The notes beneath the pieces are model-generated. The model was not told where the DNA came from and did not search any database. It saw only the letters and a list, made by a program, of their open reading frames with translations. A DNA stretch of 64,000 bases from Piscicola geometra (lineage: Eukaryota; Annelida; Clitellata; Hirudinida; Piscicolidae): positions 9,323,445 to 9,387,444 of the forward strand of contig OX030956.1 in the NCBI GenBank assembly GCA_943735955.1, read 5' to 3'. Below are positions 54,761 through 64,000 of the stretch, one piece after another. Position numbers and translations under genes: made by a program. Every line of letters begins with the position of its first letter. The stretch's first letter is position 1.

Positions 54761-55147
54761 ACCAATAATTTTTATTGTATTTGATAAATTAAAGTTCGTT
54801 TTAATTATGTATTTTTTAAAAATATAGTCCGTTTTATTTATTTAAAATTGTGAAACAAATCTATTAAAAAAATTAAGTCCGTTATAGTTATAATTATAGT
54901 TCGTTTTAATTATGTAATTTTAAAAAAATATAGTTTGTTTTATTTATTTAAAATTGTGATACGAATTTGTTTCTAAAAAGACCGTTTTTTATATAAAAAG
55001 TCCGTTTTATTTATACTAAAATATTAACAAGGAGGCTTTTTCTCCAAGAGACTTTTTCTCCAGGAGGTATTTTTTCCGGGAGGCTTTTTGTAGAAGGTAT
55101 TTTATCCGAAGGCTTTTTCTCCGAGAGGCCTTTTATCCTACATCCCC

Positions 55148-55510
55148 GGGGAACGGACAAAAAGCCTCTCGGAGAAAAAGCCTTCGGATAAAATACCTTC
55201 GACAAAAAGCCTCCCGGAGAAAAATACTCCTGGAGAAAAAGTCTCTCGGAGAAAAAGTCTCTTTGTTAATATTTTAGTATAAATAAAACGGACTTTTTAT
55301 AGAAAAAACGGATTTTTTTATGGATTCGTTTCACAATTTTAAATTAATAAAACGGACTTTTTATATAAAAAACGGATTTTTTTTATAGATTCTTATCACA
55401 ATTTTAAATAAATAAAACGGGCTATATTTTTTTAATTACATAATTGAAACGAACTTTAAATGTTCAAATTTAATAAATTATTAAATACAATACGAATTAT
55501 TTAACACAAT
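55148..55510 (-). mobile_element. Foldback-type terminus, copy 3, next to the MULE gene
   Basis: It begins GGGGAACGGACAAAAAGCC only 2 bp after the end of copy 2, continues through outer 16-mer units and two CGGACTTTTTATA modules, then loses similarity near 55450-55510. Instead of an array, unique DNA and then the MULE transposase gene follow, whose 3' end points toward this terminus. It may therefore be one end of an autonomous element. Confidence 0.75.
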
Positions 55511-55928
55511 ATAAATTTTATTGATTGATTGTTATAGTCATCAACCTTATATACCTTTTCGTATTCGTTGTCTTGATGACTAAGAATTAGTATGTAAAGT
55601 CAACTCATTTTTTATTTGAATACTTGATTAGAATATATTTTTCTAAGGTTTTTTAAACAATATAAATATCAAGACAATGCTTTCTAATTTTTATTGATTT
55701 AGAAAGATAGGAACAAATAACAGACGTTTCAAACGGTTGAAAAACAATTAAAACAAAAATGTGTCGCTGATAGGGTGGCGAGTGCATGACCACGTGATGA
55801 AGATGATGAAGATAATGATGCACACTGTCATTTCTATGTAAATCATCGATTATAGCGATGATGAAGATGATGTTGTTTTGTCATTGATTGATCATAGGTT
55901 TCTGTTGATTATGTAAGTTTGTAGTTTA

Positions 55929-56180
<252 letters not shown>

Positions 56181-56257
56181 TATACAAAAGTTAATTAGAA
56201 TTTTAATAATATGAAAATTAAAATAACTGACAACAAATTTAATAAAGTACATACCTT

Positions 56258-57778
56258 TTACTGTGTTCTTGCAATAATAACACAATGCCCCACAGCCCTC
56301 AATGCTTCAATCACGGTTTTTGTTCCATCCCTTAAATTTTCACAAATACTTTTCAGTCTTGACTGCGACTGAACAGTATTTAATTGTATTCTTCTTGCCG
56401 GTGGATCCCCTCTTTCTATTTGTTCCAATTTTGCCTTGTTAATAGCTCCATCATTTTGAAAGGCTTTTATTAACGTCCACAGTGAGGGATTCTGATGGCC
56501 TATCAAATTATAAAAACTGTTATTCCATCCCTCACATGCATTGTTTGTTCTGGCAGTATCGTTTATTGTTTGATGATGAACATTCCACAATGCAGGTGGG
56601 TAAAGTGGTGGACGACGTCTTAAAATAATCGTATGGTTTGCTCCGGCATCACTTACAAATGGCCCTCTACCATAGTAAGTGTCAAAATAAAGGAATAGAT
56701 CATCTAATCTAGGAATATTTTCCGGTATGTTATTTTGAAGGTATTCCAGTCCTTCTGATATGTCTCTTAGTCTCAGAAATGCAAGACCATCTAACATGCC
56801 TGCAAAATGTCTAACTGCCCCAACACTTTTGTATGCCCTTGTTAATCCCAGTTTCTGAATCTAAAAATAGTATGTAGCAAAATTGTTTTTAAAAAGCTAT
56901 TTTGTTATTTATTCAATCAATAAATCACTGAAACCTATATAGAACTTAAAATTATTTAAGAAAATAAACTTCTTACTTTTCTCCAAGTGCTTTGTGTTAA
57001 GTGATAAAAACATCCGTGGATTGAAACATGTTCGCCGAAGACATCACTTATGGCCAGTCTTGGGGCTATTTCAAAGTCAGCCATAACATATCTTACATTT
57101 ATAGGATAATTATTTTCTAAAAGTTTTTCTTTCAATGCATTAAAGACTATTTCGTATTCTGATTGTCTTCTTTGTGACATCAGAATGTAGGCACAAGTTA
57201 TAAAAACGTTTTCTGTAAGCGCCCTTATCACATAAACTTGCTGGAAAAGTCTGGGAACGGATTTAAATGTTCCATCCATAAACCATCTGTTATAAATATA
57301 TTGTAACGTTATTATATATTTAAATTTTTTAATGTTTAAAAATATATATATTGGCTGGGTAAATCTTTATTTACGTTATTGGTTATACAATTGAACTATG
57401 AGGCTACATGTAAAAATCGTTCCCCCTTGTGCAACCTCCCTCTATCAATAGTTACGAACCTTTCACTTTCAGCCAAAACTCGAAGCTGATGATTGTTAGA
57501 AAATATAATTATTCGATTTGTTGCTAGGTTTCCATTGTCAAATATTAAAAAGTTTTGAATTTCTTGTTCGCCAGTAGTCTTAAAAAAATCAGGAATTACA
57601 CATTCTTCCATTGATTGTGGTTTTTAGGCATTTTCTTGTTTTTTGTATATCTTAGACATCTAGTAATTGATTCTTTTTTACCCAAAAAAGCCTTGGCATT
57701 GTCGTCAAGTGTCCTTAGTCCTTCTGCGTATACTTGGGTAGGCTGCGATGTTGAGGCACTAGATGCGATTTCTTTCAT
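56258..57778 (-). CDS. Mutator-like (MULE) transposase, spliced, N-terminally truncated
   Basis: Exons on - are about 57778-57460 (one frame change near 57611), 57286-56977 and 56860-56258, with GT-AG introns of 173 and 116 bp and matching phases. The protein reads ATNRIIIFSNNHQLRVLAES then ERWFMDGTFKSVPRLFQQVY across the first junction. It continues with YVMADFEIAPRLAISDVFGE and SIHGCFYHLTQSTWRK, the MULE core with DGTF, DFE and the C-x-x-H motif. The last exon has TNNACEGWNNSFYNLIGHQN, typical of the MULE C-terminal part. The FLYWCH-type N-terminus is absent; a LINE 3' end abuts at 57784. MULE transposases cut and paste elements with long terminal repeats and 9-bp target duplications, as in the nearby foldback copies. 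Confidence 0.85.
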
Positions 57779-57783
57779 TTTAT

Positions 57784-60700
57784 TTAAGCATTTGGTGGAT
57801 CGTCGAATCTTGCTGTGTTCTGTAGGTTTTCGACATTTCCTTTACTGTCGGTGAAGATGGTCGCTCTGCCTGGCTGGTGCTCTACGATCCACTTTGCTGC
57901 TAAGCTGATGGCTCGGAGTTCAGCATCATGGGCTGTACAGAGTACCCCTGCTGCTTCCAACCAGACGTTACTAACCACCTCACCCTCTATAACCACCACT
58001 GCACTTCCACCATTCTTGTTGTTGCCATCTACAGACCCGTCAGTGTACATGACCACTCCCCCTTCCTGCTTGCGTAGCATCATTGTTTTCTCAACATCAG
58101 CCTGGAGCACCTCTTTTGCAGACTTTTTGTTGGCTCCACCGGAGAGTTCACTGCACAGCTGAAGTGCAAGTGCCTCCTCCCATGGTTTAGGTCTGATGCG
58201 AGTGAAGAGTTCTCGGATGGCATCATTGCCTGTGATCTGGGCCAATGCACTTCTGGAGTTCTCTCGCCAGCCTTTGTTTCGCTTGAAGCGGTTCGGAACA
58301 TGCTTGTCAGCTGTCACACGTAGTGGGTGGTGTTCATCCAGCCTCAGCGTTCTCTCATAGGCTTGCAGGGTCAGCATACAACCCTTAATCCTTGCTGGCA
58401 CAATGTTTGCCTCACGCCACACTGCTTCATCAGGGCATGTCCTGGTTAGCCCAGCAATGATTTTTGCCGCTCTCTTCTGTTCCCTTTCCAGAATGTCAAA
58501 GTTGGAAGCACTTATCCATGGCATCCAGCTGGCGGCAGCATACCAGAGTACTGGTTCCACCGTGGCGTTGTAAACCTTCTTCAGTGTAGCAAACTCACAT
58601 CCCCAGTCCATACCAGTGAGTGCTGCGATAACGTTAGTTCTTTCACGCATGGAAGCTGCCACCCTTTTGACGTGCTTACCAAAGTTTAGACCATTGTCGA
58701 TTGTCACACCAAGAAACCTACAGTGGCTACTGAAACGCAGTTGCTTGTGACAAACCACCACCGAAGGATGACTTTTCAGTCCTCGTTGTAGCTGCTGCAT
58801 ACAATTCCTCCTGATTTGTCAGCTTTCAGTTCCACCTTGTTGGCTTTGGTCCAAGCTTCAACACTGTTTTTTACAGACTGCACTCTGGATGCCGCTTCAT
58901 TGATCGTCCTGCTCGTGGCCCAGACTGCGATGTCATCTGCGTAGCCACAGATCTGCACTTCCTCAGTGTCTTCCTTGAGCAGGTCACTGGTGTAGAGAAG
59001 GAAAAGAATCGGAGACAGCACAGCTCTCTGGGGCAGACCCTGCATCATCTTTTTCCACTTGCTCTCACCATCATTAAAACGAACCATTGCTTTGCGGTCT
59101 TCCAGGAAGCATTTGACCCATTCAAGCATCCTCAGCGGCATCTTGAGGTCGTTCAGCTTCATTAGCAGTCTTTCCCGCCATACACCATCGTAGACTTTGC
59201 TGCAATCAAGTAATGCTGCGACGATTCTTTTTGTCGGTGTGGATTGGAAGCCATCGTAGATGTCCTGTGACAGGCGCATGCAGTGCTGCTCCGTTAATTT
59301 CCAACGTTGGAAACCAAGTTGCCACGGCTATATGATGGAGTTTGCTTCCAACCAGTAACCCAACCTGTTGGCAAGCATTCTTTCCATATCTTTGCATAGG
59401 ACTGAAGTCAGGCTTATGACTCCACGCAGTCTGCCGGCTTCCCTGTCTTTATAAGCGGAATAATTACTGCTTGCTTCCACTTTCCCGGAACTGTTCACTG
59501 CAGCCAGGACTCGTTGCAGATCTTCAGCAGGATGATGAGCATGTTTCGTGGCAGGTGGCTCAACATTGGCGGTTCGATCTTGTCGTTACCACCCTTTTTT
59601 GTGTCGTCTTGTTGAACGATCGCTGCCTGAAGCTCTGACATCGTTAGCTTTTGATCCATCTCTGTAGGCGCCTCTTGGCCCTGCCTCTGCTTGATCTTCC
59701 GAGCGTTTTCATTCCTGAGCAGGCGTTCCTCCTTGTTGAGGACGAGTTTGCTGACATCTGCATAATGCTCTGCGAAGACTGTTGCCTTTTGCTTGCCAGT
59801 AACTCGCATCACGCCCTTGAAGTTAAGCCTCTCATTCATCGCCTTCACCTGACCATGTCCGTTCATTTTCCTGATGGAGAAACACAGCTTCCGTTGGTCG
59901 TCACCTTCTCTCAGCTTCTCCACCCTCTCGCGCCAGAATTTCTTCTTCTGCTCTGCAATCTCCTTTCTCCATTTGAGGTTGATACGCGTGGTCTCCTCTG
60001 TGTTTCCACTGCGTATAGACTGCTGTCTCTGGCGTTCGATTGCGTCAAGAGCTGGGCTGCAGAACGGCTTGTTGAGGTTGCTAGCTTTCTTCATCGGCAC
60101 TGCAGCTTTAGCGACCTGAATGACTTGATTAGAGAACCAGCTTTTCTTTTTCACCAGCGTCAGACCTTCTGGCATGGTTTGTGCTTCAAGGATTTGTTCG
60201 AACTTTTCCCAGTCTGCCCGTTTCCATGCCCAGTTCAAACGTACTTCTTGACGTTTTCGCTTATGGGCCTTGTCGACTTGGATGATAATTGGAAAGTGGT
60301 CTGAGCTTAACGCTCTTTTTACCCCCCACGTCATCTGGTGTGCCAAGTCGAGGCTGGCCAACGAGACATCAGGGGAACCAGTTTTGCCTGAAACTCTGCT
60401 GAGGTGGGTGTGTTCTGACGGCTTGTTGAGGACCTGATAGTCGTGTTCTGCGCACCATGGCTCAACTTGTAACGCTTCTTCGTTGCTAGTAGCGTTTGAA
60501 TCCCAGCTGGGTGAATGGATGTTGAGGTCAGCGCAGATCAAGTGGTTCTTGGCAGGTTTCAGCTTCTGATTGATCTTCTCTTCCCGCCTGGTCTCATCCT
60601 GTGTGTTTCACAGGGGAGGTTTGCAGAGATTAGTCAGTCGGATACTTTCCTCGTTCTTCAGCCATACTTCCACCGGCATTTCTTCAATCAGGCTATTGTG

Positions 60701-61702
60701 GCTCGTGCTGAGTTTTTTGAAGCTGAGGTCTTTTTTCACGAGAGTGAGTAGTCCGCCTCTTCTTCGTTCTGCCGAGTTCCTCAAGTATGTCCTGTCTTGC
60801 CTCGCCGTGCTGTAGCCCTAGAGATCCTCGAACCGCATGTGCTCATTGAGCTTTGACTCTTGGATAAGCACCACGTCGATCTTCTCCTTCTGCAGCCATC
60901 TCTCAGGTCATACTGCTTCGGCGTAATCTCATCAGCATTCCACTGGCAGACTCTTATCCTTCTTCTTCCAACCATATCACTGGTTTGCTTGATTTGGACA
61001 GTGTGCGTTGGTCTATTAACAATTGTTGCAGCGGGTCTTTGCGTTTCGGCATCTTCGGCACGTCGAGAGGTCCCATGAGATTGTGGCCCAGGTGCTTCTT
61101 GCTTCTTCTGAACAGGCTTCTTTCTGGTGAAACCATCGTGTTGTTGTTGTTGTTTTTATCGCTTTTAGTTCTTTGTTCTTATCCCGCATGACCGAACCAT
61201 CCCGGTCTCATGCGGAGAAGGTAGGTGAACACCTCCCCCTCGTCCTTGTCAACCCAGTGCACTTTTTGTGGAAGTTTTTTTGACAGCCTCCGCACACCAT
61301 CGACATCTTACCGTTGCTGATTGTTCTACTGCAGCTTCCACATCGGGGCCCTGGCTTGGGGTGAACATCACCGGCTCTTAGGATGAGGTTAAACCAGAAG
61401 ACATACGCCAGTTTATGTCCCCTGGCCTCAAAAAACCCATATTTGTGTTGATGTTTGTTGTTGCGCTTTCTCCTTGAGAGAGGGGGGGGGGATGGCGCTT
61501 TTGGGGTGCTCTTCGTGCCCGAGGGCAGCCAACCAGGCCACGTGAAGGCGGGACCATATAGCCGTTGTGTTGTTGTTGTTGTAGTAGATGCCTTTGTTGT
61601 TGTTGTAGTAGATGCTGTTGTTGTTGTAGTAGATGCTGTTGTTGTTGTAGTAGATGCTGTTGTTGTTGTAGTAGATGCTGTTGTTGTTGTAGTATATGCC
61701 AT
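57784..61702 (-). pseudogene. Ingi/I-like LINE with 2A-like motif, endonuclease, RT and RNase H
   Basis: In order on -: 61702-61208 has FNLILRAGDVHPKPGPRC (2A-like) and a PHD-like zinc motif, CGSCSRTISNGKMSMVCGGC. About 60960 has the endonuclease start RIRVCQWNADEITPKQYDL. 60541-59495 has MICADLNIHSPSWDS, LSSDHFPIIIQVD and a linker. 59279-58776 has ALLDCSKVYDGVW, GLPQRAVLSPILFLLY and ICGYADDIAVWA. 58800-57784 has the thumb and RNase H (VVMYTDGSVDGNNKNGGSAV, AHDAELRAISLA, TIFTDSKGN). Several frameshifts and a short missing RT part (near 59300-59490) break it. It stops within RNase H where the MULE begins. Confidence 0.88.
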
Positions 61703-62170
61703 TTTTGTTGTTGTTGCTGTACTAAATGACTTTGTTGTTGTTTTAGTTTCTGTTGTTGTTGTTGTAGATGCTGTTGTTGTAGTTGCTGTTGTTGTTGTTG
61801 ATGCTGTTGTTGTTGTTATCGCTTTTAGTTCTTTGTTCCCGCATGACCGAACCCTTCCGGTCTCATGCGGAGAAGGTGGGTGAACACCTCCCCCCCTCTC
61901 TCTCTCAGAGCCTCATCGTGTTGATTGGTGTGGATGAGCTCCTCTCTCTCTTTCCTGCTGCTCTTGCAGTCCCAGAAGTAGTCTGGGCTGGTCTCCACTT
62001 CACCACACAGCTCACTTGCTGTTGTTGTTGAAGTAGATGCCTTTGTTGTTGTTGTTGTTGTTGTTGTAGATGCCTTTGCTATTGTTGTTGCAGTATATGC
62101 TGTTGTTGTTGTAGTAGATATCTTTGTTGTTGTTGTTGTTATTGTTGCAGTAGATGCTGTTGTTGTTGTT
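61142..62170. repeat. TTG/GTAGATGCT microsatellite tract with a duplicated ~100-bp block
   Basis: 61560-61700 is a 24-bp-type repeat TGCTGTTGTTGTTGTAGTAGA; further TTG-rich tracts run to 62170. The block TTATCGCTTTTAGTTCTTTG with TCTCATGCGGAGAAGGT and AACACCTCCCCC occurs at 61156-61250 and again at 61817-61900. This suggests a repeated 5' region of the LINE. The Val- and Thr-rich ORFs across it are artefacts, although one supplies the apparent N-terminus of the LINE frame. Confidence 0.8.
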
Positions 62171-62481
62171 TTATTTTGTTGTGTTGTTCAGCAGTCTGGA
62201 GAGGATAGTCTCAACCAGCTGCGCTGCCCTGCCAGGCTCTTGAGTCAGTTCTCTTGTGTTTTTGCTCAGCCCGTGTACTGCCCTATCTGGTTCCAGGGCT
62301 GAGCAGTCTGTCCAGAGATGAGTTGTCGTCTCCTGGGCTGTCTTGCAGAGTCTGCACAGGTCCTCTTGGCTTAGACCAATTCTACATTGGTAGGCTCTGA
62401 TCGCCGGGTGGTGCCCAGTACGGAACCGACTCAGGTTGGTGCGAGCAAGTTTGGAGAGCTCCTCCTCAGCTTTCTTGAGCC
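62171..62481 (-). pseudogene. LINE C-terminal fragment (CCHC), second copy
   Basis: On - the frame reads KKAEEELSKLARTNLSRFRT, AYQCRIGLSQEDLCRLCKTA, TTTHLWTDCSALEPDRAVHG and VETILSRLL, the C-terminal zinc region missing from the LINE at 57784-61702. It lies upstream of that LINE in the same orientation. Just 5' on -, TTAATCTTCATTGCAG looks like a splice acceptor. Confidence 0.7.
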
Positions 62482-62870
62482 TGCAATGAAGATTAATCAT
62501 TCTTTTATATGATGTACAAAATTTTGAATGTAACATAGGCATATCTTTGGCGGGTTTGCTGTTCTGTTGGAAAAGTTGCTATAGCATCGAAATTTGTTCA
62601 TCATATAAAAGAATGATTAATCTTCATTGCAGTGAAAAAAAACCCAGTTTACTAAATTAATTGCCACGTGATTGATAAAACATTGATCTAATTGAAATAT
62701 GCAACATAGGCATATCTTTGGCGGGTTTGCTGTTCTGTTGGAAAAGTTGCTATAGCATCGAAATTTGTACATCATATAAAAGAATGATTAATCTTCATTG
62801 CAGTAAAAAAACCAGTTTACTGAGTTAGTTGCCACGTGATTAATAAAACTGTATGTAACATAGGCATTTT
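62482..62870. repeat. Tandem ~170-bp repeats with one inverted unit end
   Basis: AACATAGGCATATCTTTGGC and GAATGATTAATCTTCATTGC occur at 62532-62632 and 62702-62803, and a third start appears near 62854. The segment 62484-62520 is an inverted copy of the second landmark. The unit has no ORF. Confidence 0.8.
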
Positions 62871-63598
62871 AATGACGTTTTTTATTTTTTCAGTAGATAT
62901 AGATTTGATGGAAACACCTTTAAGGGGGGTTTTAAATTTCGTCCCCGGACAGTGATTTACATTTTTGAATTCAGCACACATTATTCTATAAAGTGCATTA
63001 AATGAAAAAAAAAACAAAATAAAAACTAAAACTTAAGTGATCTTTATTCGAATTAACTTTTTATTAGTCATATTAGTAGTAGCAACTTTCTTCATTTTTC
63101 CAGTAGAATTATTATTTTCAACATTTTCGGAAGCTGTAATAATAAAATTATTTTTTTTTAAAATAAAAATTTGAACTTGATTGACCTATAACTTACTTTT
63201 AATTTTCGATGGAAAAAAGTAATGGAAACTTCATGAACCTAATATCCTTAGTAATCTACTCATAATTACTAAACTAATCTTATCAATTAAACCTTTTTAA
63301 CAAATCAATTAAGACTTAATTGATTGATTGATTTACTTAATTATTAAGTTTTGGACAACGCTGATCAATAGAAAATATCGAACTGAAGAAATTACGCAGA
63401 AATCGGCGTCATTCAAAAAAAAGATACTAAATTATATAAAAAACTTCAAACCCTTTTTTATTTGAATTTTTACCAATGTAGATTTTAATAAAATTCCAGT
63501 AAAAGTAATTTTAATAATCTAAAACTATTTAAAGTTTACGGTGTATACTCTAAGCCGAAACTATATAGACAAGTTTCTAAGTGACGTCACGCTCAGCT
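62871..63598. other. AT-rich stretch without recognised genes
   Basis: Nothing with clear coding or transposon character was seen. Several TTAATTGATTGATTGA-like runs occur near 63310-63340. Confidence 0.4.
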
Positions 63599-63607
63599 CT
63601 ATAAATA
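63599..63607 (+). promoter_or_regulatory. Possible TATA box
   Basis: CTATAAATAG lies about 33 bp upstream of an ATG that opens a 75-codon frame (63633). The match to a TATA consensus is good, but in AT-rich DNA this may be chance. Confidence 0.25.
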
Positions 63608-63632
63608 GCTGTAAAGTAAAAAAAAGTATTTC

Positions 63633-63860
63633 ATGGAGGTTGCAATGCAAAAATACGTTACTTTGGAGGCGATTTTCACCATTCCGGTAGGTTTTAGTGA
63701 AATTGTGTTAACAAATTTGTTTGAAGAAGGGCCTGAAGTTAAACTTTTTGGGTTTTCAAGAAAAAATTACTGCCTTAAAAGGCATTTAATAGCTATGAAA
63801 CGAAACTCATTGAGCGATAATAATAAATTATGCAAGTCTAAAGATAATGAAAAACTTTGA
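63633..63860 (+). CDS. Unassigned 75-codon ORF
   Basis: The frame MEVAMQKYVTLEAIFTIPVG continues to a Lys-rich end (KSKDNEKL). Composition is protein-like rather than repetitive. It has no recognised family. It could be a first exon whose continuation is outside the window, a transposon scrap, or chance. Confidence 0.25.
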   Translation: MEVAMQKYVTLEAIFTIPVGFSEIVLTNLFEEGPEVKLFGFSRKNYCLKRHLIAMKRNSLSDNNKLCKSKDNEKL

Positions 63861-64000
63861 AGTTTAAATTTCTTCAAAGTTTGAAGGTAGTAAAAACAAC
63901 TTTTTAAGTGTTTTACATGAAAGATAGTGCATAAAATTGTCTTTATTTACGAAAACCATCCCACCGAGGGATTATGTGTTTTCCTTATTCCCCTTCACTC

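Larger units (their letters stand above)
51581..55145 (-). mobile_element. Foldback transposable element, copy 2 (opposite orientation)
   Basis: It starts GGGGAACGGACAAAAAGCC and ends CTTTTATCCTACATCC, exactly the two different termini of copy 1 but swapped. The core at 53215-53590 is likewise reversed. The left array spans about 51908-53205 and the right array about 53600-54760. Each is flanked by 65-bp CGGACTTTTT-type modules and an outer arm of diverged 16-mers. A 320-bp internal duplication of a variant block is visible around 52240-52420 and 52560-52740. No ORF. No target duplication is evident because the right end abuts another copy. Confidence 0.85.

Noticed and set aside
59651..60304. 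217-codon Leu-rich ORF on +
   Set aside because: It lies exactly antisense to the LINE endonuclease/linker coding frame, which has clear family motifs.
61455..61883. Val-rich ORF on +
   Set aside because: It is a reading of the TTG/TAG-rich minisatellite opposite the LINE frame.

Overview
This is AT-rich nuclear DNA of a multicellular animal. Two spliced host genes can be rebuilt exon by exon, and almost everything else is transposable elements and tandem repeats. The mix of L2/CR1-, RTE- and ingi/I-like LINEs, tRNA-derived SINEs, Merlin, hAT, Mutator-like (MULE), KRBA2/Ginger-like and Gypsy elements, with long TA and TAG microsatellites, suits an invertebrate, perhaps a spiralian such as an annelid. 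The species assignment is inference only.

Host genes. An SPT2 (SPTY2D1) histone-chaperone gene lies on + in five exons (16878-16931, 28780-28897, 33838-35572, 35681-35761, 35884-35965). They join to an in-frame 689-codon protein. An ING3 gene lies on - in nine visible exons (49803 down to 36592), giving about 420 codons that end in a complete PHD finger; only the tiny first coding exon is not found. The two genes are tail to tail, 626 bp apart between stop codons, with candidate poly(A) signals that allow overlapping 3' ends. Both encode proteins, which from the known families would act on chromatin: SPT2 as an H3-H4 chaperone, ING3 as the H3K4me3 reader of NuA4/TIP60.

Mobile DNA. The most striking structure is a foldback element family. 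Two nearly full copies (7949-11338 and 51581-55145, in opposite orientations) have arms built almost wholly from one 16-bp unit around a conserved core of about 370 bp. The first is flanked by a 9-bp direct repeat CCTATTTCC. Partial copies lie at 50265-50830, 55148-55510 and probably 20385-21345. The 55148 fragment begins with the same terminus and is followed on the same side by a spliced MULE transposase gene (57778-56258, -). A 9-bp target duplication is typical of MULEs, so this may be the partner that mobilises the foldback copies.

Layout: 1-4.2 kb, repeats and a dead L2 LINE; 4.2-7.9 kb, a LINE, a Merlin transposase and two copies of an unknown repeat; 7.9-11.3 kb, foldback copy 1; 11.5-16.4 kb, a MITE and a nearly complete RTE-like LINE with a duplicated upstream block; 16.9-36 kb, SPT2 with introns full of MITEs, hAT, KRBA2-like, LINE and SINE copies; 36.6-49.8 kb, ING3 with a nested Gypsy/LINE composite, a piggyBac-like element, hAT relics and SINEs; 50-55.5 kb, foldback copies; 56-57.8 kb, MULE; 57.8-62.5 kb, ingi/I-like LINE fragments with a 2A-like motif; 62.5-64 kb, short repeats and unassigned sequence.
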